The notes beneath the pieces were generated by a model. That model searched no databases, was not told the origin of the DNA, and saw only the letters and a list, made by a program, of their open reading frames with translations. Made by a program: the position numbers and the translations under genes. A stretch of 64,000 bases of DNA from Gammaproteobacteria bacterium (GTDB lineage: Bacteria; Pseudomonadota; Gammaproteobacteria; Pseudomonadales; Porticoccaceae). The stretch lies in assembly GCA_016708925.1 (NCBI GenBank), contig JADJET010000001.1:277501-341500 (forward strand), written 5' to 3'. Shown piece after piece: positions 1 through 8,424 of the stretch (positions are counted from its first letter, which is position 1; every line of letters begins with the position of its first letter).

Positions 1-1
1 C

Positions 2-556
2 CACGGCAAGGGCGTCAGCGAGATCACCGAAAAGGGTCCCGTGGTCGACGGCAAGCTGTACGAGGTGGATTTGATCATCTATGCCACCGGTTTCGAGGTG
101 CAGAAAACCGGTATCTACAATCAGATCGTCGGTCAGAACGGCCTTGAGCTGAACGAAAAATACAAGGATGGCATCCGCACATTGCTGGGCATCCACTCCC
201 ACGGCTACCCAAACCTGTTCATCATGGCCGGATATCAGGCGTCGTTTCAGTTCAACATCACCGATGTGCTCTCGGTGCAGGGCGACCATATCGCGGCCTG
301 CATCAAGTACACCCGGGAGCACGGCTACAGCACCATCGATATCACCCCCGAAATCGAGGAGTGGTGGGTGCAGGAGGTCATCAACTATCGCGGCAAGACC
401 GACCGCAACAAGGAGTGCACGCCGGGCTATTACAATTTCGAGGGCGAATTCAACCGCCGTCAGGACGGCACCTACAACGGTGGCTTCAAGCGCTACATCG
501 AACTGGCCAAGTCAGTGCAAGGCGATATGGAGAAGGACTTCCTGTTCGGGAAATAA
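2..556 (+). CDS. Baeyer-Villiger-type flavin monooxygenase, C-terminal part
   Basis: The reading frame is open from base 2, so the start and the FAD-binding N-terminus lie outside the window; about 184 residues remain. The motif DLIIYATGFEV near residue 20 of the fragment is the C-terminal flavin-monooxygenase fingerprint (ATG followed by an aromatic residue), and GYPNLFIMAGYQ follows, as in Baeyer-Villiger enzymes. Family members use FAD and NADPH to insert oxygen next to a ketone or to oxidise a heteroatom. The fragment differs clearly from the second monooxygenase at 8903-10447, so it is not a recent duplicate. The substrate cannot be read from the sequence. A strong hairpin terminator follows the stop. 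Confidence 0.85.
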   Translation, partial: HGKGVSEITEKGPVVDGKLYEVDLIIYATGFEVQKTGIYNQIVGQNGLELNEKYKDGIRTLLGIHSHGYPNLFIMAGYQASFQFNITDVLSVQGDHIAACIKYTREHGYSTIDITPEIEEWWVQEVINYRGKTDRNKECTPGYYNFEGEFNRRQDGTYNGGFKRYIELAKSVQGDMEKDFLFGK

Positions 557-577
557 GCGGTTCGCATCGAACGGCAA

Positions 578-619
578 GCAAGGCCCCGCAGCGTCAGGCG
601 CTGCGGGGCCTTGCCTTTT
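578..619 (+). terminator. Rho-independent terminator after the first monooxygenase
   Basis: A perfect 16-bp stem (578-593 with 599-614) closes a 5-base loop and is followed by CCTTTT. It starts 21 bases after the stop codon. On the minus strand it also lies downstream of the convergent 66-aa gene, so it may act in both directions, although the T-run favours plus. Confidence 0.85.
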
Positions 620-645
620 CGGCCAACGCCTTGCCCCCCTCGCCG

Positions 646-846
646 TCAGGGGCGAGGTTCAAATACCAGCGTGTCTTCGTTGATGGTGACGTAGTATTTA
701 CGGGCGTGGGCCATCCGCCGCGCTATCGTCAGATACACCACTTTGTCATCCGGGTCGCAGGCATTGCGAAAATCATCCCGGCTTATGGTCCAGGATTTCC
801 CTTCACCAAGGGCGTTCAGGGTACCCTGCAGGTCTGCGGTCGACAT
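646..846 (-). CDS. Small unknown protein, 66 aa
   Basis: I do not recognise this protein. It is 66 residues, with no signal peptide, membrane segment or cysteine pair that suggests a function. It contains one cysteine, a basic stretch (ARRMAHARKYY) and an acidic/hydrophobic C-terminus. The case for a real gene is the near-perfect Shine-Dalgarno AAGGAGG placed 5 bases before the ATG, and its isolated position between a terminator and the rimI 3' region with no longer overlapping gene. It converges with the upstream monooxygenase. Confidence 0.6.
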   Translation of the reverse strand: MSTADLQGTLNALGEGKSWTISRDDFRNACDPDDKVVYLTIARRMAHARKYYVTINEDTLVFEPRP

Positions 847-1060
847 GTTGTCCTCCTTATATACAAATTATTTTATGGCTTGGACGCTTGCCTGGTACAC
901 CGGAACGCCAGGAAACATCTGGCTGCGAGCGACCAATGGGGCTGAAGCTAGTCAGTCACGATGCAGGTGTCAAGAGACCGACAAAACCGCTCGCGCGGGC
1001 ATCCGCGGATCAAGCCGCCAACGTGAACCGCAACAGAATGGCGAATCGTGCGAGTGCTGT

Positions 1061-1092
1061 CGTCCGATTGCCGCTCCGGCGAGAATCGGACG
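1061..1092 (-). terminator. Hairpin downstream of rimI
   Basis: A 9-bp perfect stem (1061-1069 with 1084-1092) with a 14-base loop lies 37 bases past the rimI stop. There is no clear T-run, so this is a possible terminator or 3'-end stabiliser only. The rest of the 847-1128 gap shows nothing else I can name; it must hold the promoter of the 66-aa gene. Confidence 0.35.
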
Positions 1093-1128
1093 CGGTACTG
1101 CAATACGCAGCGCGAAACCGCGCCAGCT

Positions 1129-1584
1129 TCAGGGCAGATCGAGCCGCATCAGCACGGCGTCTTCACGGCCGCCGGGCGCGGGGTAGTAGCTTCGCCGCAG
1201 TCCCACCCGCTGAAAACCTTCGCTCCGATAGAGCGCCATGGCGGGCTCATTGCCGGCCCGCACCTCCAGATGCAGACAGCGCACCTCGCCGGCGAGCAGA
1301 TCCAGGCCAGCACGCAACAAGCAACGGCCGAAACCCTTGCGGCAATGGACGGGAGCGACCGCGATATTGAGCACTTCCGCTTCGTCGAGCACCTGACGGA
1401 ATACGGCAAACCCGCACGGGTCGCCGTTTGCCAGCAACACCAGCATCCGGTGCCGGGCGAGACTGTCTTCGAAACGCGAGCGATCCCAGGGGGACAGTGC
1501 GGCTGACGCCTCGATCCGGCACAGGATGTCCAGATCGGCAGCGACCGCCGGCCGCACACGCGGTTTCGGCACATCATCCGCCAT
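1129..1584 (-). CDS. rimI: Ribosomal protein S18-alanine N-acetyltransferase
   Basis: This is a 151-aa GNAT-fold acetyltransferase, the usual RimI length. It transfers acetyl from acetyl-CoA to the N-terminal alanine of ribosomal protein S18. The acetyl-CoA loop is visible as VAPVHCRKGFGRCLL, followed by LHLEVRAGNEPAMALYRSEGF, which matches the RimI core with the conserved N-x-x-A-x-x-L-Y segment. The start overlaps the preceding stop by one base (TGATG), so translation is probably coupled. Upstream neighbours are the HolD-like gene and leuA; the holD-rimI pairing is the usual gammaproteobacterial arrangement. Confidence 0.9.
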   Translation of the reverse strand: MADDVPKPRVRPAVAADLDILCRIEASAALSPWDRSRFEDSLARHRMLVLLANGDPCGFAVFRQVLDEAEVLNIAVAPVHCRKGFGRCLLRAGLDLLAGEVRCLHLEVRAGNEPAMALYRSEGFQRVGLRRSYYPAPGGREDAVLMRLDLP

Positions 1585-2366
1585 CAGTTGGCAGCCGGTG
1601 CGAGCTGCCGGATCGCGCGCCAGGTTTCGGCCTTGCGGGCAGGCACTGCCAGCATATCGGCGAGCCCCGGCAGCAGAATGGCGCGTGCGTCGCCCGCCAG
1701 CGCCAGTTCAGTGCCGACGGTATGGCCAGAGTCCGCGCCCAGACAGTGCCAGCTGATCTCGCCCAGCGCCAGCAGCCACCGGAAAGGCGCTGTTGCCATG
1801 CGTCCGGCGACGAACAAGGCGAGCGATTCGCGCGCACCCGCGAGGCTCGCGTCGGCGCCCGCGAATGGCGGCCAGTCGATCACCTCGGCGGCCGCCAGCG
1901 GTCCCGGCAGGCGTCCGATAGCCCGCAACATATTGCTCAACAGTGCCATCCGCTCGCGGTCGGGCCAGCCTCCCGCCGGCAGAGCGTCGAATACCAGCAG
2001 ATCCGGCGCGGGTTGCCAGCAGGCGATACGAAACGCCAGCGCGGCGGGCGCTCCGACGGGTACGATTGCAGGTTCTGGTGGGATTTCCGGTACGGCGCGA
2101 GTAACAGCGACCGGCGTCCGCGTCTGCTCCCGGAGCGCCGCCAGCGGCGATTCACTGCGCTCCACTTCGGTCACAGGCGAGAGCGCTGCGGGCACCGGTG
2201 GCACGGCCGCGGAACTCGGTACCATCGGCGCAGGGTCGGTGGCGAATTGCTGCTGCGACACTTCCGCGCACACGGCGGCCGCGTCGCCGTGTGCCGGACG
2301 CGGCCGGTACCTGACCACGCCCAGCGCCGTCAGATACAGATCCCGCCGCGCCGCGTCCATCGGCAA
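1584..2366 (-). CDS. HolD-like protein, putative DNA polymerase III psi subunit
   Basis: This is a 258-260 aa protein in three parts: a short N-terminal segment (MDAARRDLYLTALGVVRYRP), a Pro/Ala/Ser-rich linker of roughly 100 residues, and a C-terminal domain with a Trp- and Leu-rich core (FRWLLALGEISWHCLGA). The short N-terminal segment, the disordered linker and the position directly before rimI are what is seen for the divergent psi subunits of pseudomonads, which bind the clamp-loader partner chi. No catalytic motif is seen. The start may be TTG at 2366, immediately after the leuA stop, or ATG at 2360; neither has a good Shine-Dalgarno. The function is inferred mostly from context. Confidence 0.5.
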   Translation of the reverse strand: MPMDAARRDLYLTALGVVRYRPRPAHGDAAAVCAEVSQQQFATDPAPMVPSSAAVPPVPAALSPVTEVERSESPLAALREQTRTPVAVTRAVPEIPPEPAIVPVGAPAALAFRIACWQPAPDLLVFDALPAGGWPDRERMALLSNMLRAIGRLPGPLAAAEVIDWPPFAGADASLAGARESLALFVAGRMATAPFRWLLALGEISWHCLGADSGHTVGTELALAGDARAILLPGLADMLAVPARKAETWRAIRQLAPAAN

Positions 2367-3914
2367 CTACACGCCGCGCTGGGGATGAACGCGGTCGGGC
2401 GTTTCCAGCAGGTTGATGGCGTTGAGGTAGGCCTTGGCGCTCGCCACCAGGATATCGGTGTCGGCGCCCTGGCCGTTGACGATGCGCCCGCCCTTCTCCA
2501 GCCGCACGGTCACCTCGCCCTGGGAGTCGCTGCCGGTGGTGATGGCGTTGACCGAATAGAGTTGCAGACTGGTACCGCTGTGGGCCAACTTCTCGATCGC
2601 CTTGAACACCGCATCCACGGGGCCGTCGCCATCCGCCGCCACCTGATGATCATTGCCCTGGGCGCGCAGGGTCAGTTCGGCATGGGGAGCACGTCCGGTC
2701 CGCGATGCCACGTCCATGGCGATCAGGCTGAAATGCTCGGCGGTTTCGCCGAACTGGATGTCCGATACCAGCGCCTGCAAGTCTTCGTCGTAGATTTCCC
2801 GTTTCTTGTCGGCCAGCTCCTTGAAGCGCACAAACGCGCGATTGAGGTCGGCCTTGTTGTCGAAGGTGATGCCCAGGGTTTCGAGCCGCGCACTGAACGC
2901 CGCGCGACCCGAGAGCTTGCCCAGCACGATGCGGTTGGTGTTCCAGCCCACGTCCTGGGCGCGCATGATCTCGTAGGTCTCGCGGTACTTGAGCACGCCG
3001 TCCTGGTGAATGCCAGACTCATGGGCAAAGGCATTGGCACCCACCACCGCCTTGTTGGGCTGCACCGGGAACCCGGTCACGGTCGATACCAGCCGCGACG
3101 TGGGCACGATCTGGGTGGTGTCGATGCGGGTGGATACCGGAAACACGTCGGGCCGGGTGCGCACCGCCATCACGATCTCTTCCAGCGACGCATTGCCGGC
3201 GCGCTCGCCGAGCCCATTGATGGTGCATTCCACCTGGCGCGCGCCATGCAGCACCGCCGACAAGGAATTCGCCACCGCGAGACCGAGGTCGTTGTGGCAG
3301 TGCACCGAGAATATCGCCAGGTCGGAATTCGGTACGTTCTTGATGACGCGGCCGATCATGGCGCCGTACTGACCCGGCTCTCCGTAACCCACGGTGTCCG
3401 GAATATTGATGGTGCGGGCGCCGGCGGCGATCACCGCCTCGATCACCCGGCACATGAACTCGAACTCGGTGCGACTACCGTCCTCGAGCGAGAACTCCAC
3501 GTCGTCCACGAGATTGCGGGCGATTTTGACCGCGCCAATGGCCTGTTCCAGCACCTGCGCCGGGGTCATCTGGAGCTTGTATTCCATGTGGATCGGCGAG
3601 GTCGCGATGAAGGTGTGGATGCGCGGCGCGACCGCTTCCTTGAGCGCCTCGGCAGCGCGCTCGATATCCGCCGGCAAGGTGCGGGCGAGACTGCACACCC
3701 GGCAGTCGCGAATGGCCTCGGCGATGCTTTTGACGGCGGCGAAATCCCCCGGGCTCGAAGTCGCGAAACCCGCTTCGATCACGTCCACGCGCAGTTTTTC
3801 CAGCGCTTTGGCGACGCGCAATTTTTCTTCGCGCGTCATGGCGGCGCCAGGACTTTGCTCGCCGTCGCGCAACGTGGTGTCGAAAATGATCAAGTGTTCT
3901 TTGTTGTCGGCCAT
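2367..3914 (-). CDS. leuA: 2-Isopropylmalate synthase
   Basis: This 515-aa enzyme condenses acetyl-CoA with 2-ketoisovalerate, the first committed step of leucine synthesis. The N-terminus carries the DRE-TIM motif FDTTLRDGEQSPGA. HCHNDLGLAVANSL and HESGIHQDG supply metal and catalytic residues. The C-terminal third is the regulatory LeuA dimer domain, which normally binds leucine. Length is typical. It sits downstream of ilvBNC-pssA on the same strand, and a candidate leucine leader peptide lies in the 239-bp gap before it. It ends in TAG, directly abutting the next gene. Confidence 0.97.
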   Translation of the reverse strand: MADNKEHLIIFDTTLRDGEQSPGAAMTREEKLRVAKALEKLRVDVIEAGFATSSPGDFAAVKSIAEAIRDCRVCSLARTLPADIERAAEALKEAVAPRIHTFIATSPIHMEYKLQMTPAQVLEQAIGAVKIARNLVDDVEFSLEDGSRTEFEFMCRVIEAVIAAGARTINIPDTVGYGEPGQYGAMIGRVIKNVPNSDLAIFSVHCHNDLGLAVANSLSAVLHGARQVECTINGLGERAGNASLEEIVMAVRTRPDVFPVSTRIDTTQIVPTSRLVSTVTGFPVQPNKAVVGANAFAHESGIHQDGVLKYRETYEIMRAQDVGWNTNRIVLGKLSGRAAFSARLETLGITFDNKADLNRAFVRFKELADKKREIYDEDLQALVSDIQFGETAEHFSLIAMDVASRTGRAPHAELTLRAQGNDHQVAADGDGPVDAVFKAIEKLAHSGTSLQLYSVNAITTGSDSQGEVTVRLEKGGRIVNGQGADTDILVASAKAYLNAINLLETPDRVHPQRGV

Positions 3915-4017
3915 GGCCCTGGGCTCCCAGATCGCGCGCCAGTGCGGCGATCGCTACAGGATGAATCGGCCCGCATCAGCGGGTGATGAAAACGAAAAAC
4001 GATGGGAAAGTACGTTG

Positions 4018-4133
4018 GCTGCCCCTCAGGGCAGCAGCAGGAGCAGTCGGAACACACACAACGCCGCCGTCGGACAGGAATGTCCGGAACCGGCGCGCGA
4101 TGGAACTGCATCAAATGCCATTGCGAGGGTCAT
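4018..4133 (-). promoter_or_regulatory. Candidate leuA leader peptide and attenuator hairpin
   Basis: A 35-codon minus-strand reading frame (ATG 4133, TGA 4028-4026) lies between pssA and leuA. It ends with Arg, five consecutive leucine codons (CTG CTC CTG CTG CTG, 4046-4032), Pro, stop. A perfect 7-bp hairpin (4018-4024 with 4029-4035) overlaps the last leucine codon and the stop, so a ribosome stalled on Leu codons would prevent it from forming. A T-rich stretch follows about 20 bases later. This is the design expected for leucine-controlled attenuation. Weak points are the lack of a clear Shine-Dalgarno and of a T-run right after the hairpin. Confidence 0.45.
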
Positions 4134-4153
4134 TGTGCGGTAATTGGACCCAT

Positions 4154-4978
4154 TCAAGCAGATTCGCCCCGTGCTGCCAAGCCCCTGCGATAGCGCCGCC
4201 ACAGCCACAAACCGGGGCCGGACAGCGCATACACGAAAAAGATGGCCAGCAGCACCCGAGGTGGGTCGATCACCACCAGCGCGGCGCCAATTACCGCCGC
4301 CACTATGACGATAAAGGGAACCCGGCCACGGAAGTCGACGCTCTTCATGCTGTGGTAACGAAAATTGGTCACCATCAGCAAGCCCGCCGCCGCCGTCATC
4401 AGGCAAACCGTCAGCGCAATGCCACCGGAGGGCTCCAGATCTTGACCGCACCACACGATACCGGCGACCACCCCGGCCGCCGCCGGACTCGCGAGTCCGA
4501 GGAAGAAACGCGTATCGGCGGAGCCCACCTGCACATTGAAGCGCGCCAGGCGCAGCGCCGCGCAGGACGCATAGATGAAGGCCGCCGCCCAGCCCAGCTT
4601 GCCCAGCTGGTTCAGCATCCAGGCATAGGACACCACCGCCGGCGCCACCCCGAACGACACCATGTCCGACAGGGAATCGTACTGAACGCCGAACGCGCTC
4701 TGGGTATTGGTGAGGCGGGCGACGCGGCCGTCGAGTCCGTCGAACACCATGGCGACGAAGATGGCGACCGCCGCCGTGGAGAACTTCCCGTTCATGGCGG
4801 AAAGAATCGCGTAGAAGCCCGCGAACAGGGCGCCGGTGGTGAGCAGGTTGGGCAGCAGGTAGATGCCGCGACGGCGCACGACCTCGCCCTCGACAGCGTC
4901 CTCGGCCGAGAACGGGGCGAACGGCGGCACCGTTGCCTCGACGCTGGCCGCGTCATCATCCACAAAGGGATCGGTCAT
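4154..4978 (-). CDS. pssA: CDP-diacylglycerol--serine O-phosphatidyltransferase
   Basis: This 274-aa integral membrane enzyme makes phosphatidylserine from CDP-diacylglycerol and serine. The CDP-alcohol phosphotransferase signature is complete: DGLDGRVAR, then a glycine, and the two aspartates of YDSLSD. Several hydrophobic helices follow, and the N-terminal 45 residues are acidic and soluble. I chose ATG 4978 because TAGGAGA lies at a normal distance upstream; an earlier ATG at 5074 would add residues without family similarity. Placement between ilvC and leuA is the usual gammaproteobacterial order. Confidence 0.93.
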   Translation of the reverse strand: MTDPFVDDDAASVEATVPPFAPFSAEDAVEGEVVRRRGIYLLPNLLTTGALFAGFYAILSAMNGKFSTAAVAIFVAMVFDGLDGRVARLTNTQSAFGVQYDSLSDMVSFGVAPAVVSYAWMLNQLGKLGWAAAFIYASCAALRLARFNVQVGSADTRFFLGLASPAAAGVVAGIVWCGQDLEPSGGIALTVCLMTAAAGLLMVTNFRYHSMKSVDFRGRVPFIVIVAAVIGAALVVIDPPRVLLAIFFVYALSGPGLWLWRRYRRGLAARGESA

Positions 4979-5133
4979 CGCCGCTGGGTCTCCTACGCTG
5001 GTCACCGGTTGCCGCACTGTAGCAGGAAAGCCCCTGCCAACCGGCGCGCGCCCCATGAAAAAAGGAGCGGCCACAGCACCTGCGAACCGCCCCCTGCGTC
5101 GCGCCCGAAATCGCGACGTACTGCTGCTGTCGG

Positions 5134-6153
5134 TCAGTTTTTCGACTTGTCGATCAGCTTGTTTTTGCCGATCCAGGGCATCATGCCGCGCAGCTTGGCG
5201 CCCACGGCTTCGATGGGGTGCTGCTCGGCGCGGCGCCGGCGCGCTTTCAGCACCGGGTTGCCGGCCTGGTTGTCGAGCACGAATTCGCGCGCGAACTTGC
5301 CGGTTTGAATATCGTCCAGGATGCGCTTCATTTCCTTTTTGGTTTCATCGGTGATGATGCGCGAACCGCTCACATAATCCCCGTACTCCGCCGTATTGGA
5401 GATGGAGTAGCGCATGTCGGCGATGCCGCCCTGATACATCAGATCGACGATCAGCTTGAGCTCGTGCAGACACTCGAAATAAGCCATTTCCGGCGCATAA
5501 CCCGCTTCGACCAGGGTTTCGAAGCCGGCCTGGACCAGCGCCGTGGCGCCGCCGCAGAGTACCGCCTGTTCGCCGAACAGGTCGGTCTCGGTTTCTTCCC
5601 GGAAGTTGGTTTCGATGATGCCGGAACGACCCGCGCCAATCGCCGCCGCATAGGACAGCGCGACGTTGCGCGCCTGACCGCTGGCGTCCCGGTAGATGGC
5701 GATCAACGCGGGTACTCCGCCGCCTTCCTGATAGGTGCTGCGCACCGTGTGGCCCGGACCCTTGGGGGCGATCATGATCACATCGAGATCCGCGCGCGGC
5801 TCGATCAGCTGGAAATGAATATTGAAGCCATGGGCGAACGCGAGCGCCGCGCCCTGCTTCAGATTGGGCTCGATTTCATTGTAATAAATGGCTTTTTGCT
5901 GCTCGTCGGGCGCCAGCACCATCACCAGATCGGCGCCCTTCACCGCGTCGGCAACCTCCGCCACCTTGAGACCGGCGCCTTCGGCCTTGGCGCGCGATGC
6001 AGAGCCTTTGCGCAGCGCCACCACGACCTCGGCGACGCCGGAATCGCGCAGGTTGAGCGCATGGGCGTGACCCTGCGAGCCGTAGCCCACCACAGCCACT
6101 TTCTTGCCGCGGATGACGGCCGGATCACAATCTTTCTCGTAATACACTTGCAT
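5134..6153 (-). CDS. ilvC: Ketol-acid reductoisomerase (NADP+)
   Basis: This is a 339-aa class I (short) enzyme of valine and isoleucine synthesis. It isomerises and reduces acetolactate or acetohydroxybutyrate with NADPH and Mg2+. The N-terminal Rossmann motif is GYGSQGHAHALNL, and the cofactor-specificity loop (LRKGSASRAKAE) holds the arginine and serines expected for NADPH. PKGPGHTVR and the metal-binding segment DLFGEQAVLCGG are intact. It lies 43 bp after ilvN in the same operon. Confidence 0.97.
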   Translation of the reverse strand: MQVYYEKDCDPAVIRGKKVAVVGYGSQGHAHALNLRDSGVAEVVVALRKGSASRAKAEGAGLKVAEVADAVKGADLVMVLAPDEQQKAIYYNEIEPNLKQGAALAFAHGFNIHFQLIEPRADLDVIMIAPKGPGHTVRSTYQEGGGVPALIAIYRDASGQARNVALSYAAAIGAGRSGIIETNFREETETDLFGEQAVLCGGATALVQAGFETLVEAGYAPEMAYFECLHELKLIVDLMYQGGIADMRYSISNTAEYGDYVSGSRIITDETKKEMKRILDDIQTGKFAREFVLDNQAGNPVLKARRRRAEQHPIEAVGAKLRGMMPWIGKNKLIDKSKN

Positions 6154-6196
6154 GGTTATTCACCCGATACTGAGTTTGTAGGTTGTCCCGTGACTG

Positions 6197-6688
6197 TCAA
6201 GCCCGCAGCGCACGTTCGCCGCGCATGATACCGGATACGCCGGAGCGCACCACTTCCAGCACCGCCGTCTCGCCCAGCGCCTCGATGAAAGCGTCCAGCT
6301 TGGCGCTGACTCCCGCGAGCTGAATGACGTAGCTCGCGGGACCGACGTCGATGATCTGACCCCGGAAGATATCGACGACGCGTTTCACTTCGGCGCGCGC
6401 ATCCCCGCTCGCCTTCACCTTGACGAGCATCAGCTCGCGCTCGATGTGAAGGCCATCCGTGAGATCGATGACCTTAACCACATCAATCAGCTTGTGGAGC
6501 TGCTTGGTGATCTTTTCGATGGTGAGATCGTCGCCCTGGGTGGTCAGCGTCATGCGCGACAGGGTCGCATCCTCGGTGGGAGCGACGGTCAGGGAATCGA
6601 TGTTGTAACCGCGCTGGGAAAACAGGCCCACCACCCGCGAGAGCGCTCCGGGTTCGTTTTCCAGCAGCACCGAAATAATGCGTCGCAT
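6197..6688 (-). CDS. ilvN: Acetolactate synthase small (regulatory) subunit
   Basis: This 163-aa regulatory subunit has an N-terminal ACT domain (RRIISVLLENEPGALSRVVG, then FSQRGYNIDSLTV) and a C-terminal ALS-SS domain. It binds valine and controls the catalytic subunit encoded just upstream. The start ATG overlaps the ilvB stop (TGATG), which fixes the start and implies translational coupling. Length matches the IlvH/IlvN family; the isozyme name cannot be decided from sequence alone. Confidence 0.95.
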   Translation of the reverse strand: MRRIISVLLENEPGALSRVVGLFSQRGYNIDSLTVAPTEDATLSRMTLTTQGDDLTIEKITKQLHKLIDVVKVIDLTDGLHIERELMLVKVKASGDARAEVKRVVDIFRGQIIDVGPASYVIQLAGVSAKLDAFIEALGETAVLEVVRSGVSGIMRGERALRA

Positions 6689-8424
6689 CAGGTACGCTCC
6701 GTTTTGCTGAGCCACAGATCGCGCATCGAACCCGGTGCCACATGCATCGGATAGACGTGCTCGTGGGGGTCCACCTGGATATCGACGAACACCACGCGAT
6801 CCTTGTAGCTGAAACATTCCCGAAGCTTGTCTTCAAGTTCGTCGATGTGCTCGACGCGCAACCCGACATGACCGTAAGCCTCCGCCAGCTTGACGAAATC
6901 CGGCAGCGAATCTTCGTAGAGAATCTGGGAGTAACGGCTGCCGTACTGCATGTCCTGCCACTGTTTGACCATCCCCAGCGCCTGGTTGTTGAGGTTGATG
7001 ATCTTGACCGGCAACTGGTGCTGGGTGCAGGCGGACAGTTCCTGAATGCACATCTGGATACTGCCCTCGCCGGTGACACAGGCGACGTCCGCGCCCGGAA
7101 ACGCCATCTGCACGCCCATGGCCGCCGGCAGCCCGTAACCCATGGTGCCGAGCCCGCCGGAGTTGAACCACTGCCGCGGCTGGTCGAACAGGTAATACTG
7201 CGCCGCGAACATCTGGTGCTGCCCGACATCGGAAGTAATGTAGGCCTTGCCTTCCGTGACCTTGTAGAGCGCCCTGACCGCATCCTGCGGTTTGATCAGC
7301 GAACCGACGCTGGGCTCGTGGCGCGGCGCGGTGTAAAGCCCGTGACGCCTGCGCCACTCGTCGATCTGCTGCCACCACTCGGCAAGCGCCGCGGCGTCCG
7401 GACCCTCGCCGGCAGTTTCGATCTGCTCGATCATCTCGTCCAGCACGGCGTCGCAGGCGCCGACGATGGGAATATCGGCCGGAACGTTTTTCGAAATCGA
7501 CGACGGATCGACGTCGATGTGAATGATCTGTGCGCCCGGGCAGAAGCGGTCCGGCGTATTGGTGACCCGGTCATCGAAACGCACGCCGACCGCCAGAATC
7601 ACGTCCGCGTGATGCATGGCGGTATTGGCTTCGAAGGTGCCGTGCATTCCCAGCATGCCGACGAACTGCCGGTCGCTGCCGGGATAACCGCCGAGTCCCA
7701 TCAACGTATTGGTGACCGGAAAATTCAGCTGCCGCGCCAGCCGTGTGAGCTGGTCCGCCGCATTGCCGAGAATTATCCCACCGCCGGCGTAGATCACCGG
7801 TCGCCTGGCTTCGAGCAGCACCTTGACCGCGCGGCGGATCTGTCCGGAATGCCCCTTCGTGGAGGGCTGGTATGAGCGAATGCGGATCTTGTCCGGATAC
7901 CGGTAAGGCACCTTGTAGTTGGGATCGGTGACATCCTTGGGGATGTCCACCACCACCGGCCCGGGCCGCCCGCTGCGTGCGATGTAAAAAGCCTTGGCAA
8001 TGGTTTCGGCCACGTCTTCGGCACGCCGGATCATGAAACTGTGCTTCACGATGGGCCGGGAGACCCCGATCATGTCGGTCTCCTGAAACGCATCTCCACC
8101 AATTTTTTCCTGGGCCACCTGACCGGAGATGACCACCAGGGGAATCGAATCCATGTAGGCCGTGGCAATGCCGGTGATGGCGTTGGTCGCTCCGGGACCG
8201 GAGGTCACCAATACGGCACCGACCTCCCCCGTCGCCCGGGCGTAGCCGTCGGCGGCGTGGGTCGCGCCCTGTTCGTGGCGCATCAGGATGTGTTTGACGT
8301 CGTCCTGCCGGAACAGGGCATCGTAGATATGGAGCGCCGCGCCACCGGGGTAACCCCAGAGGTATTTGACGCCGGAGTCGCGCAACGCGCGGATGGTGGC
8401 TTCGCCACCGGAGAGCAGTTCCAC
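6688..8424 (-). CDS. ilvB: Acetolactate synthase large (catalytic) subunit
   Basis: This 578-aa thiamine-diphosphate enzyme forms acetolactate or 2-aceto-2-hydroxybutyrate. The N-terminal domain has GYPGGAALHIYDAL and RHEQGATHAADGYAR with the catalytic glutamate. The C-terminal ThDP motif reads GEGSIQM, then LNNQALGMVKQWQ. I chose the GTG start at 8424 because GAGGAAA lies 8 bases upstream and the protein then begins with the family-typical ELLSGGEA; the frame stays open further upstream but encodes nothing family-like. It is the first gene of the ilvB-ilvN-ilvC-pssA-leuA run. Confidence 0.95.
   Translation of the reverse strand: MELLSGGEATIRALRDSGVKYLWGYPGGAALHIYDALFRQDDVKHILMRHEQGATHAADGYARATGEVGAVLVTSGPGATNAITGIATAYMDSIPLVVISGQVAQEKIGGDAFQETDMIGVSRPIVKHSFMIRRAEDVAETIAKAFYIARSGRPGPVVVDIPKDVTDPNYKVPYRYPDKIRIRSYQPSTKGHSGQIRRAVKVLLEARRPVIYAGGGIILGNAADQLTRLARQLNFPVTNTLMGLGGYPGSDRQFVGMLGMHGTFEANTAMHHADVILAVGVRFDDRVTNTPDRFCPGAQIIHIDVDPSSISKNVPADIPIVGACDAVLDEMIEQIETAGEGPDAAALAEWWQQIDEWRRRHGLYTAPRHEPSVGSLIKPQDAVRALYKVTEGKAYITSDVGQHQMFAAQYYLFDQPRQWFNSGGLGTMGYGLPAAMGVQMAFPGADVACVTGEGSIQMCIQELSACTQHQLPVKIINLNNQALGMVKQWQDMQYGSRYSQILYEDSLPDFVKLAEAYGHVGLRVEHIDELEDKLRECFSYKDRVVFVDIQVDPHEHVYPMHVAPGSMRDLWLSKTERT

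Noticed and set aside
1428..3986. Very long plus-strand open frame (852 codons) over leuA
   Set aside because: It is antisense to the well-conserved leuA and the HolD-like and rimI genes; its Arg/His/Gln-rich composition is typical of a GC-rich shadow frame.
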